Source: Fonsecaea monophora (taxonomy: Eukaryota > Ascomycota > Eurotiomycetes > Chaetothyriales > Herpotrichiellaceae). From it: a DNA stretch of 64,000 bases. A program made the position numbers and the translations under genes. The notes beneath the pieces are model-generated. The model saw only the letters and a list, made by a program, of their open reading frames with translations. It did no database searches and was not told the DNA's origin. Shown here piece after piece: positions 23,957 to 35,385 of the stretch (positions are counted from its first letter, which is position 1; each line of letters begins with the position of its first letter). Where the stretch lies: contig NW_019173938.1 of the NCBI RefSeq assembly GCF_001642475.1, positions 62,001-126,000 on the forward strand. The letters are read 5' to 3'.

Positions 23957-26152
23957 ATGGGCTCAATAGATACAAATGACCACCGGCACCTGTCGGGCTT
24001 CTATGAAGAGACCGACACGGGCTACCGAGTCACAGAGGAGCGTCTGGGCCAGCCTCGACACCTCCGAGTCGTCATGGTCGGGGCTGGCGCCAGCGGGCTC
24101 AACATGGCGCGCCACATGGAGTTGCACATGCAGAATTACGAGCTCATGATTTACGAGAAGAACGCCGACGTGGGCGGGACGTGGTTTGAAAACAGGCAAG
24201 TCATGTAAGACACTACCCTGTGCTGGATAGTTGCTGATGTGTCTTTTGCAGATATCCTGGGTGTGCTTGTGATATCCCCTCGCACAACTACCAGTTCACA
24301 TGGGAACCAAACCCGAACTGGTCACATTTGTAAGGGCCAGCAACATACTGGTTGCGAAGTCATTGCGGCAAGTGCTGATACTGGCTTGCTCTAGCTATTC
24401 CACCTCGCAGGAAATCCTTGAGTACTTCAAGGGCATCGCCGAGAAGTACGAACTGTACAAGTTCATCAAGCTTAATCACTATGTCCAGTCGGCCCAGTGG
24501 GATGAAGAAGCCGGGATTTGGCACATTAAGATCAAGGACACATCTACTGGGGAGATAGTAGAAGATTGGGGCCACATCTTTATCAATGGGTGTGGAATCT
24601 TGAAGTGAGTTACTCCCGTACTCCGTTTGACAGAATACCCTTGCTAAAAACAGCCAACTTCCAGCAACTGGAAATGGCCTGATATACCCGGACTGCATTC
24701 TTTCAAAGGTGCCCTTATACACAGTGCGGCCTGGGACGATAGCCATGTCCTCGAGGGCAAACAAGTGGCTGTCCTTGGATGTGGTTCGTCAGGGGTGCAG
24801 ATTATCCCTACTATTCAACCGAGTGAGTGGCCCCTGTCCTTATCCCGGAGATGCTGTGTATGTGTGGCTAATATCGGGAACTGTAGAGGTCAAGTCTCTG
24901 ACCACGTTTATTCGCACCCCTACATGGATTACCGCTGGGTTTGCACAAAACCATGCTGGCCCAGGCGGCGCCAATTTTGAGTGTCAGTGATCCCATCAAT
25001 GATGTATTCGCTGCTTCGAGCGCTGTGCTGACCTCGCCTGTGCGAACACGTAACAGTTAGCGATAAGCAAAAGCAGGAGTTCCGAGAGAATCCTGAGAAG
25101 TACATGGAGTACCGGAAATCGATAGAGAGCGAACTGAACCACCGATTCAAGCTCGTAAGCGAATTTCACTTGGATATGGGCAGAGAGGAGTCCAGCAGTT
25201 TTAACTGATTTTTTTTGTACATTGACAGGTCATTATGGGAAGTCAAGAACAAGAGGAAGCCCGACTCTTCTCCATCAACGAGATGAAGACCAAGCTGGCG
25301 GGCGACGAGCGCCTGATGAAAGCCATGATTCCGGATTTCGGCGTCGCCTGTCGTCGTCCCACCCCGGGCAACGGATACTTGGAGGCGTTGACTGCCGACA
25401 ACGTCCGCGTCGTCACGGACCATATCGAGTCGATCATCCCTGAAGGGATCAAGTTGACGACGGGCGAAGTCATCAAGGTCGACGTCTTCATCTGCGCCAC
25501 CGGGTTCGACATTTCGTTCTTCCCACGCTTCAAAGTCACCGGCAGGGGAGGCAAGGTCCTCTCCGAGCAATGGGCACGCAAACCAGAGGCGTACTTTTCT
25601 GTCGCTACGGAAAACTTCCCCAACTATTTCAGTACGTCCGTCCCCTTTCCTCCCCTCCAACAGAGGGTGAATCATTGAACGATGGATATCATGATCTACT
25701 GACACGAAACTCCCTAAGTGTTTCTCGGCCCCAACTCGCCCGTCGGCCACGGCTCCGTCCTCCCCATCATCGAGCACAACACCAAATACTTTATCAACTT
25801 CATGAAGAAGATCCAGACGCAGAACATCAAGTCCGTCAGCCCCAAGCCCGACGCCATCCGCGACTTCAACGAGCACATCACCGAGTTCATGAAGCGCACC
25901 GCCTGGGCGACCCCCTGCCGCAGCTGGTTCAAGAACGGCACCGTCGACGGGCCCATCGTCGCGCTGCACCCCGGCGGCCGCATCCACTGGTTCCATATGC
26001 TCGAGGACATCCGGTACGAGGACTGGGACTACACGTATGTGACCAAGAATAGGTATCAGTACCTGGGCAACGGGTTCTCGACCAAGGAGCTGCCCGGGAA
26101 GGACAATGCGTGGTACTTTGACGACCCGGAACAGGGGTATAGAGAGTATTAG
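23957..26152 (+). CDS. Baeyer-Villiger monooxygenase 2 (BVMO-2), 571 aa
   Basis: Eight exons: 23957-24195, 24252-24329, 24395-24604, 24665-24822, 24887-24982, 25057-25154, 25229-25631 and 25719-26152; total divides by three. FAD motif VVMVGAGASGLNMA (GxGxxG residues 42-47), GGTWFENRYPGCACDIPSH, full BVMO fingerprint FKGALIHSAAWD at 189-200, NADPH motif VLGCGSSGVQ, VFICATGFD, and NSPVGHGSVLP. It resembles the StcW-type fungal BVMO group. The first intron uses a GC donor (AG|GCAAGT), which is required to rebuild FENRYPG. Flavin- and NADPH-dependent conversion of a ketone into ester/lactone, probably cytosolic. Divergent from the alpha/beta hydrolase and convergent with SDR-2, making a three-gene module. 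Confidence 0.94.
24196..24251 (+). other. GC-AG intron 1 of BVMO-2
   Basis: The donor reads AACAG|GCAAGT and the acceptor TTTTGCAG|A. Using it restores Arg-Tyr-Pro-Gly, conserved in BVMO-3 and BVMO-4. No GT donor nearby keeps the frame. Confidence 0.8.
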
Positions 26153-26484
26153 ATGAATGCGTGAGATAGATAGATAACGGTGTCGACGCGTTAGATTTGT
26201 ATGTCATGACGTGATTCTACGGTGACTATGGATTATCTGTACTGGATGATTCTCGTTCTCATTCTCTCTCTCCCTTTGAAATAGTAAAATTGCTCTCCAC
26301 GTTCGTATAGGTTGGACTTTTTTCAGGTTGGGCCACAGTGCTCTGCGGTCTCAAGTATGTACAACAATATTCCCTTCCTTTTCTTGCAGACTCAAGAGGG
26401 TCGTGGATATTCCAATATCCAACTGATCTCAGTCCCCGGTTCGACATGTACCCGTGCTCAGAGCAAACTTTTTCTCCACTTCTC
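26153..26484. other. Convergent 3' intergenic region BVMO-2 / SDR-2
   Basis: 332 nt between two gene ends. A short GATAGATAGATA run lies at about 26166-26177. No gene seen. Confidence 0.5.
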
Positions 26485-27592
26485 TCAGGCTCCCACCATA
26501 CCTACCGCGTGCAGAATAGCTCGGTTAGCGTTTGTCCGTGTCGGAAGAATCAAAATACTCCCGGTCGGGAAAGTGCTTGCTCACCTCCGTTAGGCGCCAG
26601 GGTCGTCGCCGTGACGAAGCTGGCTCGCCCGCTCGTGATCCAGACCAGAGCCTCGGCGATTTCCTCGGGCAATCCTTGCCTCTTCATGGCCATCTCGCGC
26701 ACCATCTCGTCGAGATTCGTGTCGTCCTCCTCGGGCACCTCGCCCAGCATGGGCGTCTTGATCACGCCGGGACAGATGGCGTTGACCCGGATGCCGTCCC
26801 GGGCGAAATGGAGGCCGTCGGCCTTTGTGAAGCCGATCACGGCGTGCTTGCTCGCGCAGTAGGCGGGCAGGTTGTCGTAGACGCGCAGCCCGGCCATGGA
26901 CGCCACGTTGGCGATGGAGCCACGGGCGGGGAACGTCGTGTCGGACGCGCGCAGGGGCTCCTGCTTCAGCATCTGCGTGATCTCGGCCCGCTGGCACAGC
27001 CACATCCCCCGCGTGTTGACCGAGAACTGCTTGTCCCACTGGCTGACGGAGTACTCGGTCGTGACGCCGGGGAGGAGGATCCCCGCCACGTTGCACGCGT
27101 AGTCGACCCGGCCGAAGCGGTCGACCGTCGATTTGATCAGGGATGTCACCGACGACTCGGACGTGACGTCTGTCCGGACAGCGTTAGCGTTCAATGGCAG
27201 AGTTGAGTAGATGGATTCATAGTGGCGGTTTGGTTTTTTGTAAATCGAAATGGTTTGCCGCAAGGAGATTCGGAGGCTGGAGGAGACAGATGGTGTACTA
27301 CTGACCGGTCGGTATATCAATGACCTCGACGCCTTTATGTTCGGCCTCGAGCTCCTCTCGAGTCTTTTTCAGCGCCGCCGCCTGGACATCGGCAATGGCT
27401 ATCCTGCGACATCCTTCCTTTGCAAAGAGTCTGGCCGTGGCACGACCGATTCCTTGCATTCCCAAAAGATTAGTTCAGCCCAATTCAACCAGCACAACCA
27501 TAACCCGCGATGGTTTGGGGAATCATGAGACCAGGCGGTTTGCTCGTACCTGAAGCTGCCCCAGTAACGAGTGCCACGCCGGGGAAATGCAT
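26485..27592 (-). CDS. Short-chain dehydrogenase/reductase 2 (SDR-2), 263 aa
   Basis: Exons 27592-27550, 27452-27306, 27169-26585 and 26501-26485; in phase. Classical SDR: TGAASGIGRATARLF across the first splice, IAIADVQ, DYACNVAGILLPG, IANVASMAGL, catalytic YCASK, RVNAICPGVIKTPML, and a short last exon giving NGGMVGA. It is close in type to SDR-1 (shared WLCQRAEI-QMLK segment), so the two are probably paralogues. NAD(P)-dependent alcohol/ketone interconversion. Convergent with BVMO-2. Confidence 0.9.
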
Positions 27593-28262
27593 TTCGTAAC
27601 TAAGTGGGTGGCAGAGCCGTATACGTTGGGAAGGGTAGGTGTTGCGGGTTTGATATACAAAGTCTCTGTCTATAATATGACGCAAGGGAGTATGATTTAA
27701 TGGAAGAGAGCGAAAGAGGGTGGTTGTGTATCACTAACATCTAGTCAACGAAGGACTCTAACTATCTAGTGTACTACCCCTCACACGACGCGACGTACTC
27801 GGTACACGCTTGTCTGTTTGTTGTGTCCACCAAGCGTCCATCGGTGCTGAGTCGACCAGGGACCCAAGTTTCGAGACAACGCGGGGACCCCGGTGCGTTT
27901 GTTCACGGCTTGTTCATAACCGGGGCGGCAGGGCGGGTTTTGTTGCCGCTCCCGCTTTTGTCGCTGATATGTACTGTTGGCTGGGGTTTAGAGGTACGAG
28001 TGAACTCAAGGACCGAGGGCCAAGGGGGTAGTGGTGGGGAGGTACGAGGTGCCGTGTTATCTCTTCGGGAACCGGCACAGTTTTCCGTCTTGTACATACA
28101 GCCAACGATGCCACCCAACCAACTAACCAACCGTACACGGGACCCTGGTTGATCGAGCTACCTACTCGTATCAACAAAATTCGTTGGTATCCAAAGAGTA
28201 ACTCTAGAATATCACCATGAGGCCTTCGCCTGGCTGACGGACGCTACATGGGGAATAGGTCA
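27593..28262. other. Intergenic region
   Basis: 670 nt: promoter of SDR-2 (-) and 3' flank of the bZIP gene (-). No supportable gene. Confidence 0.5.
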
Positions 28263-30151
28263 TTACTTGATGATAACCGACATACTCAGCTCCGGAAACG
28301 ACTCGGCAAACGCGGGCTTCAGAGACCAATTCTCCAGCTTGTGCAGGTGCATCTTGAACGCGTGGCTCAGGTGCACGGCTCCCGTCGCGTCGTCCTGCCG
28401 TACGTACGTCGCGGCCGGGTCGTACGGCCAGTTGACGTTGAGACAGCTGCAGAAGGACGGGGTGAAGACGTTGAACGGGTACGCGTGGTGGTCGAGCGTG
28501 AGTTTCTCGCGCAGTTGCGGCCAGGGGAGCGTGTCGATGAAGATCGGGTGCGTGACTCGACATTGCGACGGGCGAGGGTGGAACCAGGGAGGGAGGGCCT
28601 TGTAGTTCTCTTCGCTGGGGGAGATTCGGTACTGTGTTCAGGGATTAGTGATCAAAATGGACTTGAAAGGGCTTGACACAGCGTAGGTCTGTATAGAGAG
28701 AGGTATATAGTGTTGGGCAATGCAGCAAGTGAAGAGAGAACGGTGACTGTAGTTCTGGTCCGAATACATGGCTCGACATAGGAGAACCGTGCTCACCTTC
28801 AAATGGACATAATTCAGCCAGAATATCGCCAGCTTCTCGGGCAACTTGAAGTTCCACTGGCTGATGGGCGGTGTTAGAAACAAAGTCAGCGAGTCCGCCG
28901 TAGCTAGACTGCTGCTGTAGTGACCTCCCAGCAAAATCTGCACGTCCGGGTCATGGGCCGCGCGCAGCGCAGGGTCGTCGTCGAGCCGGGCCTGGTGCTC
29001 ACTGATACATTTGAACAGTTTGCCATCCCAGATATTGCTGGGCGGGCAGTTCTGCGGTATCGGGACCAGTCTCTCTGCCGTCATCTCGGGGGCGATATTG
29101 TTGGCCAACCATAACTGCGGGTCCGGGGACAGATAGAAGTTGTTGTTGTTGAGTGCAGGGAGTTCGTCTGTGCCTTTTCTCTATCAGTTCTAGGCAGCAA
29201 TAGGAAACAAGATCTCTCTCTGAGAAGGACACTCACCCAGGTCTAGCTGGCCTGCATAGGTCTGTCCCTGGTGCAGCACAAGTTGGTTTCCGAAGAAAGG
29301 AAGCCCCCTGGGATGGTCGCTGTCGTTGGCTGTCATGCCATGTATGCTCATCTGGAAAGCGGTCAGATAAAATACCTCTCGTAATATGGCTGGGATAAGT
29401 CCCGACTTGCCTCGAAATCCCCGGCAGACGTGTCGAGGAAACAATTGCCAAAGTCATTGTTGGCGTCGACCATGATCTCTATTGTGTCTCCACTGTTCAC
29501 GCTGGGCGGGTCTATGAGGGCTTCACAGCCTTGACTAGGTTGATCGAGGTGATGAAGCTCGTTGTTGGCTAGGTGGTGGGTATTATCTATATGGTGGTTT
29601 TCCTGGGTAACCTCTTTCTCGTGACCGGGGAGACCATGATTTGGATTCGGTTGTGATGTCGTGCAGTATTCCGGGGGTGGATCGTCGTCCGTCTGCTCCT
29701 TTTCCGACTGTATCTCGCGAGGCTGGTTGTTGGAAGGCAGCCGCCGTTTCTTCCTCGCCGGGCCATCTACGGCGTCATTGTTGTTATTATTGCTGCTGCT
29801 GTTGTTGTTGTTGTCCTGACTGGTCGCGACGTCTATGATACTCTGTACCTTGGCCTCGAGCATCCGAACCCGCCGTTGAAGTTCCTCGTTTTCCCTCACG
29901 AGGTCTGCCACGCACGTATCGGACTCTAACCGGGCGAGCTTCTCCTCCAAACTGGCAATATACTTCTTGGTGCGTTCACGCACATTGCGCTGTGACTCGC
30001 GGTCCTGGATCCGTTTCCGCTCAAGCTGTGCCCTGGTGCGTCGGGGTGGTCCTTTGCGCCTCGTATCGTTGTTTGCTGCGAGATTGTTGGTAGGTTGGCG
30101 AGGAGACGAAGCCTGTCCGTCTGCTGACGATTGATCTAATGCTGGAGACAT
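28263..30151 (-). CDS. bZIP transcription factor with C-terminal DUF3425 domain, 531 aa
   Basis: Exons 30151-29411, 29351-29237, 29167-28797 and 28631-28263; total divides by three. Basic region RKRIQDRESQRNVRERTKK near residues 45-63 followed by leucine-zipper heptads (YIASLEEKLARLE ... LVRENEELQRRVRMLE). The position that is Asn in Yap-type basic regions is Asp50 here, which I believe is usual for DUF3425-associated bZIPs. A low-complexity N4-S3-N5 run follows, then an acidic/His-rich linker and a DUF3425-like domain containing KLPEKLAIFWLNYVHLKYR and the C-terminal CLNVNWPYDPAATYV. The first intron is GC-AG (GAG|GCAAGT). Likely nuclear regulator in the middle of the catabolic island; targets unknown. 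Confidence 0.9.
29352..29410 (-). other. GC-AG intron 1 of the bZIP gene
   Basis: Minus-strand donor GAG|GCAAGT and acceptor TTTCCAG|ATG. The alternative GT donor downstream (AGAG|GTATTT) leads to an immediate stop, so GC is preferred. Confidence 0.75.
29777..29813 (-). repeat. Asn/Ser codon-repeat tract
   Basis: AAC/AAT and AGC triplets encoding N4-S3-N5 within the bZIP protein; a slippage-prone, length-variable segment. Confidence 0.85.
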
Positions 30152-30817
30152 GATTCTGACTCGGACTCATCCATAAAAGCTGCTGAACTGAGTGGACTAA
30201 GTTGTGATGAACTGAACTGTTGATTCGGAGAGACAGACCAGACCATACAAGAAAATACGGGACGGGAACATGGGCCGAGAAGGTCTAGTCGTCACCAACG
30301 AGGGTGAACTGGAAACCCCCCTTCTGGCTTATCAGATCCCGCGAAACTCTTAGGGTCATGCTGGGGTGACGGAAAAGCCAACCGTCTATCTAACCATGCA
30401 TGGTCAAGGGCCTCCGGGGCCCCGCGTTGTCCAGGACCGTGGAACAAGGAGGATAATGGGCCCCCAATGCATAAAATTTTCCAATGCTTCCGCACTTTCT
30501 AACTACCCAAGATGGTTCCAGGCAACTAATTAGTTGTCTTTGGGTCCTTATCGGCATCGGGTTGTGCAAAGTATCTCGGTACACAGAAGTTGGATTCCGT
30601 CCACACCATCCCTCACCCGTGTCCTAGAGCCTTGACTTTTCCCCTCTAGAACACGTAGCTGGACAGAGCTAGCAAAAGCCTCCTTGTCCGCATTGAGCAC
30701 CACACTATTACTTACTTCACTAACCTTCTCTTCACGTTCAGTGTGCGAACAAAGATGCATCCCACAAGTTGCGTGCTATTACGAAGCCTCTATACCCCCA
30801 TTTGTTTACCAACAACA
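30152..30817. other. Intergenic region
   Basis: 666 nt: promoter of the bZIP gene (-) and 3' flank of the MFS gene (-). No gene recognised. Confidence 0.5.
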
Positions 30818-32806
30818 CTAGGCATGCTTGGGTGCTTCGATCTGAGCAATGTCGACTTCCATCTCAGCCTTTTCGTCCTCTGCCTGGTTTGTGAGGTGGA
30901 TCGCCACATCGTCGCCAAAGATCTCGCCTACTTCTTCGAGGGACAGGCCCTTGGTCTACAACAACAAAAGTTAGCACTTGAGACGAGCAGCTGATAGGAG
31001 AGTAGCGTACCTCGGGGAAGAAAAAGTAAATGATGGGGATGTTGATAGTCGTCAGGACGATGAAGACGATATAGTATTTCCAACCGATTTCGGCAAAGGC
31101 CGTGGGCGCGGCTTCGAGGTAGGGGATTGTGGTCAGGAACAAAGTCCCCACAGACCACGCCATGCCTCGCGGTCGAATATGTGTCGGGAAGATCTCGGAG
31201 CAGTAGATAAAGCTGTTGGCATCAATGCAGCATCCGTAGCTGTGGCGGTCGTGTTAGCCCATCGACAAAGTCACCCTGTGATTCGCAATCCACGATATCA
31301 ACTTACAAGGTCAGATGCAAAAATATAAAGAAGAGCGCCGCACTCAGCCCTCCATGGCTATCGGTGCCCGAGTAGTAGCGCAACAAGATGGATTCAGCGA
31401 TCAGTGAAACCAGCATCCCACTGAGGCCGGTGAGGAAGAGGAACCTTCGGCCGGTTCGGTCAACCAAGATCGAGTTGACGTAGTTTCCGAGGGCCCCAAT
31501 TGTGACATAGATGCCAGACAGAAGAAGAGGCATATGCCCCGTCTGTCCAAGGCCCTGGTAGATCATGACGCTGTAGTCTGTCGACTTGGTCAACCACATG
31601 TTTTGTCTGTGAGAGCCAGCGAAACTTACTGTAGATGACGAGGATGCCTGAAGATTCATTGCTGAAGAAGGTAAAGAAGCCGCAGAGCATCCTCTTGCGG
31701 TAACTGGGTTTGCGCCACAGATCCCAAATGGTCTCGTGGCTGAAGAACTCCCGGTCGTGGTCGACCTGCCGGCACATTTGGTAGAATTCCTTGCGGGCGT
31801 AGACCTCTTCCGGATCCGATGGATTGTAATGAAGCTTCGCAACGATTTTCCAGGCTTCGTCCCGGCGGTCTTTGAGGAGCACTGCGTAACCCGAGTCAGA
31901 GATCGTTCTCACGAGGGTAAAAAAGGGAGCCAACGTACGCCACCGTGGAGACTCGGGAATCCAAGGCGCAACGGCAAGGGTCAGCAAGGGCCAGAGGCAA
32001 GCCACCGCCAGAGGGAATCGCCATTGGAAGTTTTCATTCTGGGAGAAGTAACAGCCGTAGCCGACCCAACCGGCAATCATATAGCCTCCCACGAGAACGA
32101 CACCTGGGATTTGTGTAAGTACGTGAGAGCTCCAGCATATCTTGCGACTTACCATGCTGCCCGACCAAGAACCCCCGACTGGCAGGAGGAGATATCTCTG
32201 CTTGCATGATTGGGATCAAGGTGACCAAGTTTCCTGAGACAGAGCCAAGTCAGTCAGATGTCCCATCTCTTGTCTCTCATCTCTCATCAAGTACCACTCA
32301 CCGACTCCGTACCCAGTCAACCACCGTGCAAACAGAAACATGCCTATCGCCGCCGAACCCGCCTGCAACGCGGAGCCTACAATCGAAATAATCGTGGCAA
32401 TATACAAGGCCTGCTTCCGACCACGGGCGTCGCACATCCAGCCCATGGTCCAGCAGCCCATGAAGGCACCAGCGGAGAAGAGGCCGCTGGTGGCACCCAG
32501 GATGCGATTGGTGTAGGCATAGTTGGGCTCGGTCGGCGCAGCTGCCAGGCCAAAGTATTTGAAGAACCCGGGCTATATTTGCGGCCGTGTTACCATGGAT
32601 GAACCCTGAGGAATGAGGATTGAACAAACTGACCTGGCCAAGGGTTGTCGAGATAATGCTGAAGCAGTACCCATATGACAACGACCCTAGACAAAGGGCG
32701 AAGACGATCTGTTCGAGAAAAGGTCAGTTCACCGGTGTCCTGGGTAAGACGACTGTGTACGTACAGAGAGGTTGTACCACGAATAAAATCCCTGTTCCTT
32801 CGCCAT
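30818..32806 (-). CDS. MFS sugar-porter-family transporter, 507 aa
   Basis: Nine exons: 32806-32765, 32708-32634, 32572-32302, 32233-32153, 32103-31939, 31881-31630, 31577-31307, 31239-31011 and 30955-30818; total divides by three. Twelve predicted membrane spans. Signatures: MCDARGRKQAL, LFARWLTGYGVGNLVTLIPIM with AEISPPASRGFLVGQ, PESPRWLLLKDRRDEAW, VIYNYSVMIYQGLG, LVDRTGRRFLF, EIFPTHIRPRGMAWS and FFFPETKGLSLEE. This is the lactose-permease/hexose-transporter-like fungal sugar porter group; members also import quinate, organic acids and other small carbon sources. Plasma membrane. In this neighbourhood it may import the island's growth substrate, an inference. Confidence 0.93.
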
Positions 32807-33199
32807 GGTTGTTGAAAAGTTTGCTTCATGACAAGGAGGTAAACAAGAATTTCCTTGCAGTATCTTTATAGCACGACGTTGTGCAGGGAACAGGTTGGGC
32901 TCGGGTCACCAAAGGAATCGACCGGTCTCGTCCATACTGTCCAGAAAGCCATCACGGCTGCGCTTCCGACATTCCGATCCTACAATTCCGTGGCACGACG
33001 AATCGCGTGGCTGACCCAGGTATTTCGTACACTGTCTTATGACATACACTTTGTATCTAACCGGGAAGAGTAAAGCGGGTTGGGGTCCAGAGTGGACGTA
33101 TCTTTGGGGAGATGGTGGCATCAGAACTTATCAAAGCGCTTGCTCGGGTCTATTATGTGGGCTACTCCAGCCTTGGTCTATTCTCCGCCGAAATCAAAG
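32807..33199. other. Intergenic region
   Basis: 393 nt: promoter of the MFS gene and 3' flank of the transhydrogenase gene, both minus strand. Nothing else seen. Confidence 0.5.
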
Positions 33200-34743
33200 C
33201 TACAAGCTCGCTTCGAACAGTCGCTCCAGTTGCTCTCTCTGGGGCTCCATGTCTTCTTCGAGGTTGGGGGCGAGGTTCAATACCCGTTTCTGCGGCAGCG
33301 TCCCCTCCACAAGGCCCGGGATGTTCTCTCTGCTGAAGCCGAGATCTCTCAGACCTCTCGGCTGATCCCCCAGCTTGGCCAGAAAATTTGCCAGAGCCTC
33401 GCCGAGGATTTCCCCAGCGCTCTCCCTCTTCGCGGTGCTGATGTCCACGCCAAACGCCTCGGCGGCAGCAAGATGTCGCTCCGGGTTGGACGCAGCTGTG
33501 AACTTGAATACGCTGGGGGAAGTGACTGCGACACTGACTCCGTGAGGGATCAGTGGCTTGTCGGCATTATAGCCCTTGTGCCTATACCCAGGGTTTTGAC
33601 TCGAGATGGGATAGCTCATGCCATGGCACAGATGAACGCCTGCGTTCCCAAACCCGACACCGGCCAGAGTAGCCGCAAGCAACATCTTATTCTGCGCGTC
33701 ACTATCTTCGGGGTCTCTTACTGCCCGCGGAAGGTATTTGATCGTGTCTTTTAGAGCTTGGAAGGAGAAGACGTCTGAAATGGGGTTTGCGCCCTGGTAA
33801 GCTGGCCGAAGGATAGGATTCGACGGGCGAGGGGTCCGTTGGTTATAGGGTATTGCGGTCCAAGACTCCAAGGAGTGGCAGAGGACGTCGAGCCCAGACG
33901 CAGCGTGGACCGCTGAAGGCATCGTCCTCGTGTTTAATGGGTCACAAATACCCAAGGTCGGTTTGAGAGCACGAGAAGCTACACCAGTCTTTGCTCGGTG
34001 TGAGGTCAGATCGAAGATGGCGGTGCCAGTTGTTTCCGACCCTGTGCCCGCCGTCGTCGGTATCGCGATCAGTGGCAGAAGCTTCCGAGCCACGGGAAGT
34101 CCACGGCCGAGAGGTGCATTGACAAAGTCGAGAAGCTCTGCCTCGGGATAACAGGTGTAGAGATTCATCATCTTGGCCGTGTCGATGACACTTCCACCAC
34201 CGACAGCGATGAAAGCATCAGGCCGGTAATTTCTCGAGAACTGGATGGCTTCGAGAATCCTAGATGTATAGACAAATGGTCAGACATACAAAAATGGTAT
34301 TCCAGGAATGGAGTGTGTGGACGAGTAGAGCCTTACGAATGTTCTTTCGGCTCCACCACCACCTTGTTAAACACCGTATAGCTCAAAGCCTCTCGGTCTA
34401 ACGACTGGTGCACCTGCTGCATGGCATGCAGGCCTTGGATGTTAGTGTCGGTGACGACGCAGACGCGCTTCGACCCCAGGTTCTTGACGTCCATGCCCAC
34501 TTCGGCGGTGCATCCGGGCCCGAACCGGATGCTCGAAGCTGCCATCTCGAAGGCATATTCCTTTTCGGCCGGGAGTTCTGCCACTTTGGCTAGATGCTTG
34601 GCTGCAGCATGGAAGGGCTGGCCATGATGGACTCCGGGGTTGGAATGGCAGCGACAGTTTGGGGGGTGGTGGAATTGGACCGTCCGAAGGAGATCGAGGG
34701 CTCGAGAGGCTGCGGACGCCGGGACACGAGTGATGATGCCCAT
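33200..34743 (-). CDS. Hydroxyacid-oxoacid transhydrogenase (ADHFE1-like iron-type ADH), 488 aa
   Basis: Exons 34743-34337 and 34259-33200, 77-nt intron; divides by three. Strong family likeness along the whole length: FEMAASSIRFGPGCTAEVGMD, VAVGGGSVIDTAKMMN, IAIPTTAGTGSETTGTAIFD, SNPILRPAYQGANPISDV, GFGNAGVHLCHGMSYP (metal His), PLIPHGVSVAVTSP and GTLPQKRVLNLAP. ADHFE1 enzymes couple oxidation of 4-hydroxybutyrate-type hydroxyacids to reduction of 2-oxoglutarate, usually in mitochondria. The basic, Ser/Ala-rich N-terminus (MGIITRVPASAASRALDLLR) looks like a mitochondrial presequence. Divergent from the enoyl-CoA hydratase. It may handle hydroxyacids released from ring-opened intermediates. 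Confidence 0.92.
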
Positions 34744-35385
34744 CTTCCCTTCTTCCTTGGGCAGTGAGCTACTGGTGCTGTTCCGACTGGGCGAGTAACT
34801 CACATGTGCTCGGCTTGCTTGGTCGTTTTTTATTTGCCGGATGCCTCAATATGTAGTAGTGGCAGGCCATGAGCGGCGTCCGCCTCCACGGAAACATCCC
34901 AGTCTCGTTAGTGGGCTCCTTTCACCGCACGGGACGATGATCCGACACCTTGGATCGATATGCAATCGGCAAAGCACGGCCTTGTAGGTCAGATTGGCGC
35001 CGTCTTGGATAGAGTTGGCCCGGCATAAAGGGAACCGGTCCGCTTCAGAGATTGGGACTCGATGAGTGCGGATCGAGGTGTTTGCACTACCCGCTACACA
35101 TTTGGGGGTAACTCATCCGAGCTAGAAACAAGTCGTATCTCACTCTCAATTCTTCTCAGATGTAAGATCGCCCGTCAAGAGACACACATACAAAGTCATT
35201 GTTGACAGCGCGCGGGAGCGTAACTAAGCAAAAGCGCAGTTTGAGACACTCATCTCAATTATATTACCAGTTACAGTTGCGCCTCATCCTCGCTTCCCTG
35301 ACGCTTTTAGAAACGACACAATAGTGACTTTACAATATTGATTCCACTGCCTCACAAATCGGCAACAATTCAAAAGACGAAGAAC
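34744..35385. promoter_or_regulatory. Divergent intergenic region, transhydrogenase / enoyl-CoA hydratase
   Basis: 642 nt between two divergent starts, likely a shared promoter. No ORF of note. Confidence 0.5.

Noticed and set aside
25166..25996. 276-codon open frame on the minus strand
   Set aside because: Antisense shadow of BVMO-2 exons 7 and 8; composition follows the codon bias of the sense gene and no domain is visible.
26532..27206. 224-codon open frame on the plus strand
   Set aside because: Antisense to SDR-2, which has full catalytic motifs.
33080..33754. 224-codon plus-strand frame
   Set aside because: Antisense to the transhydrogenase C-terminal half.
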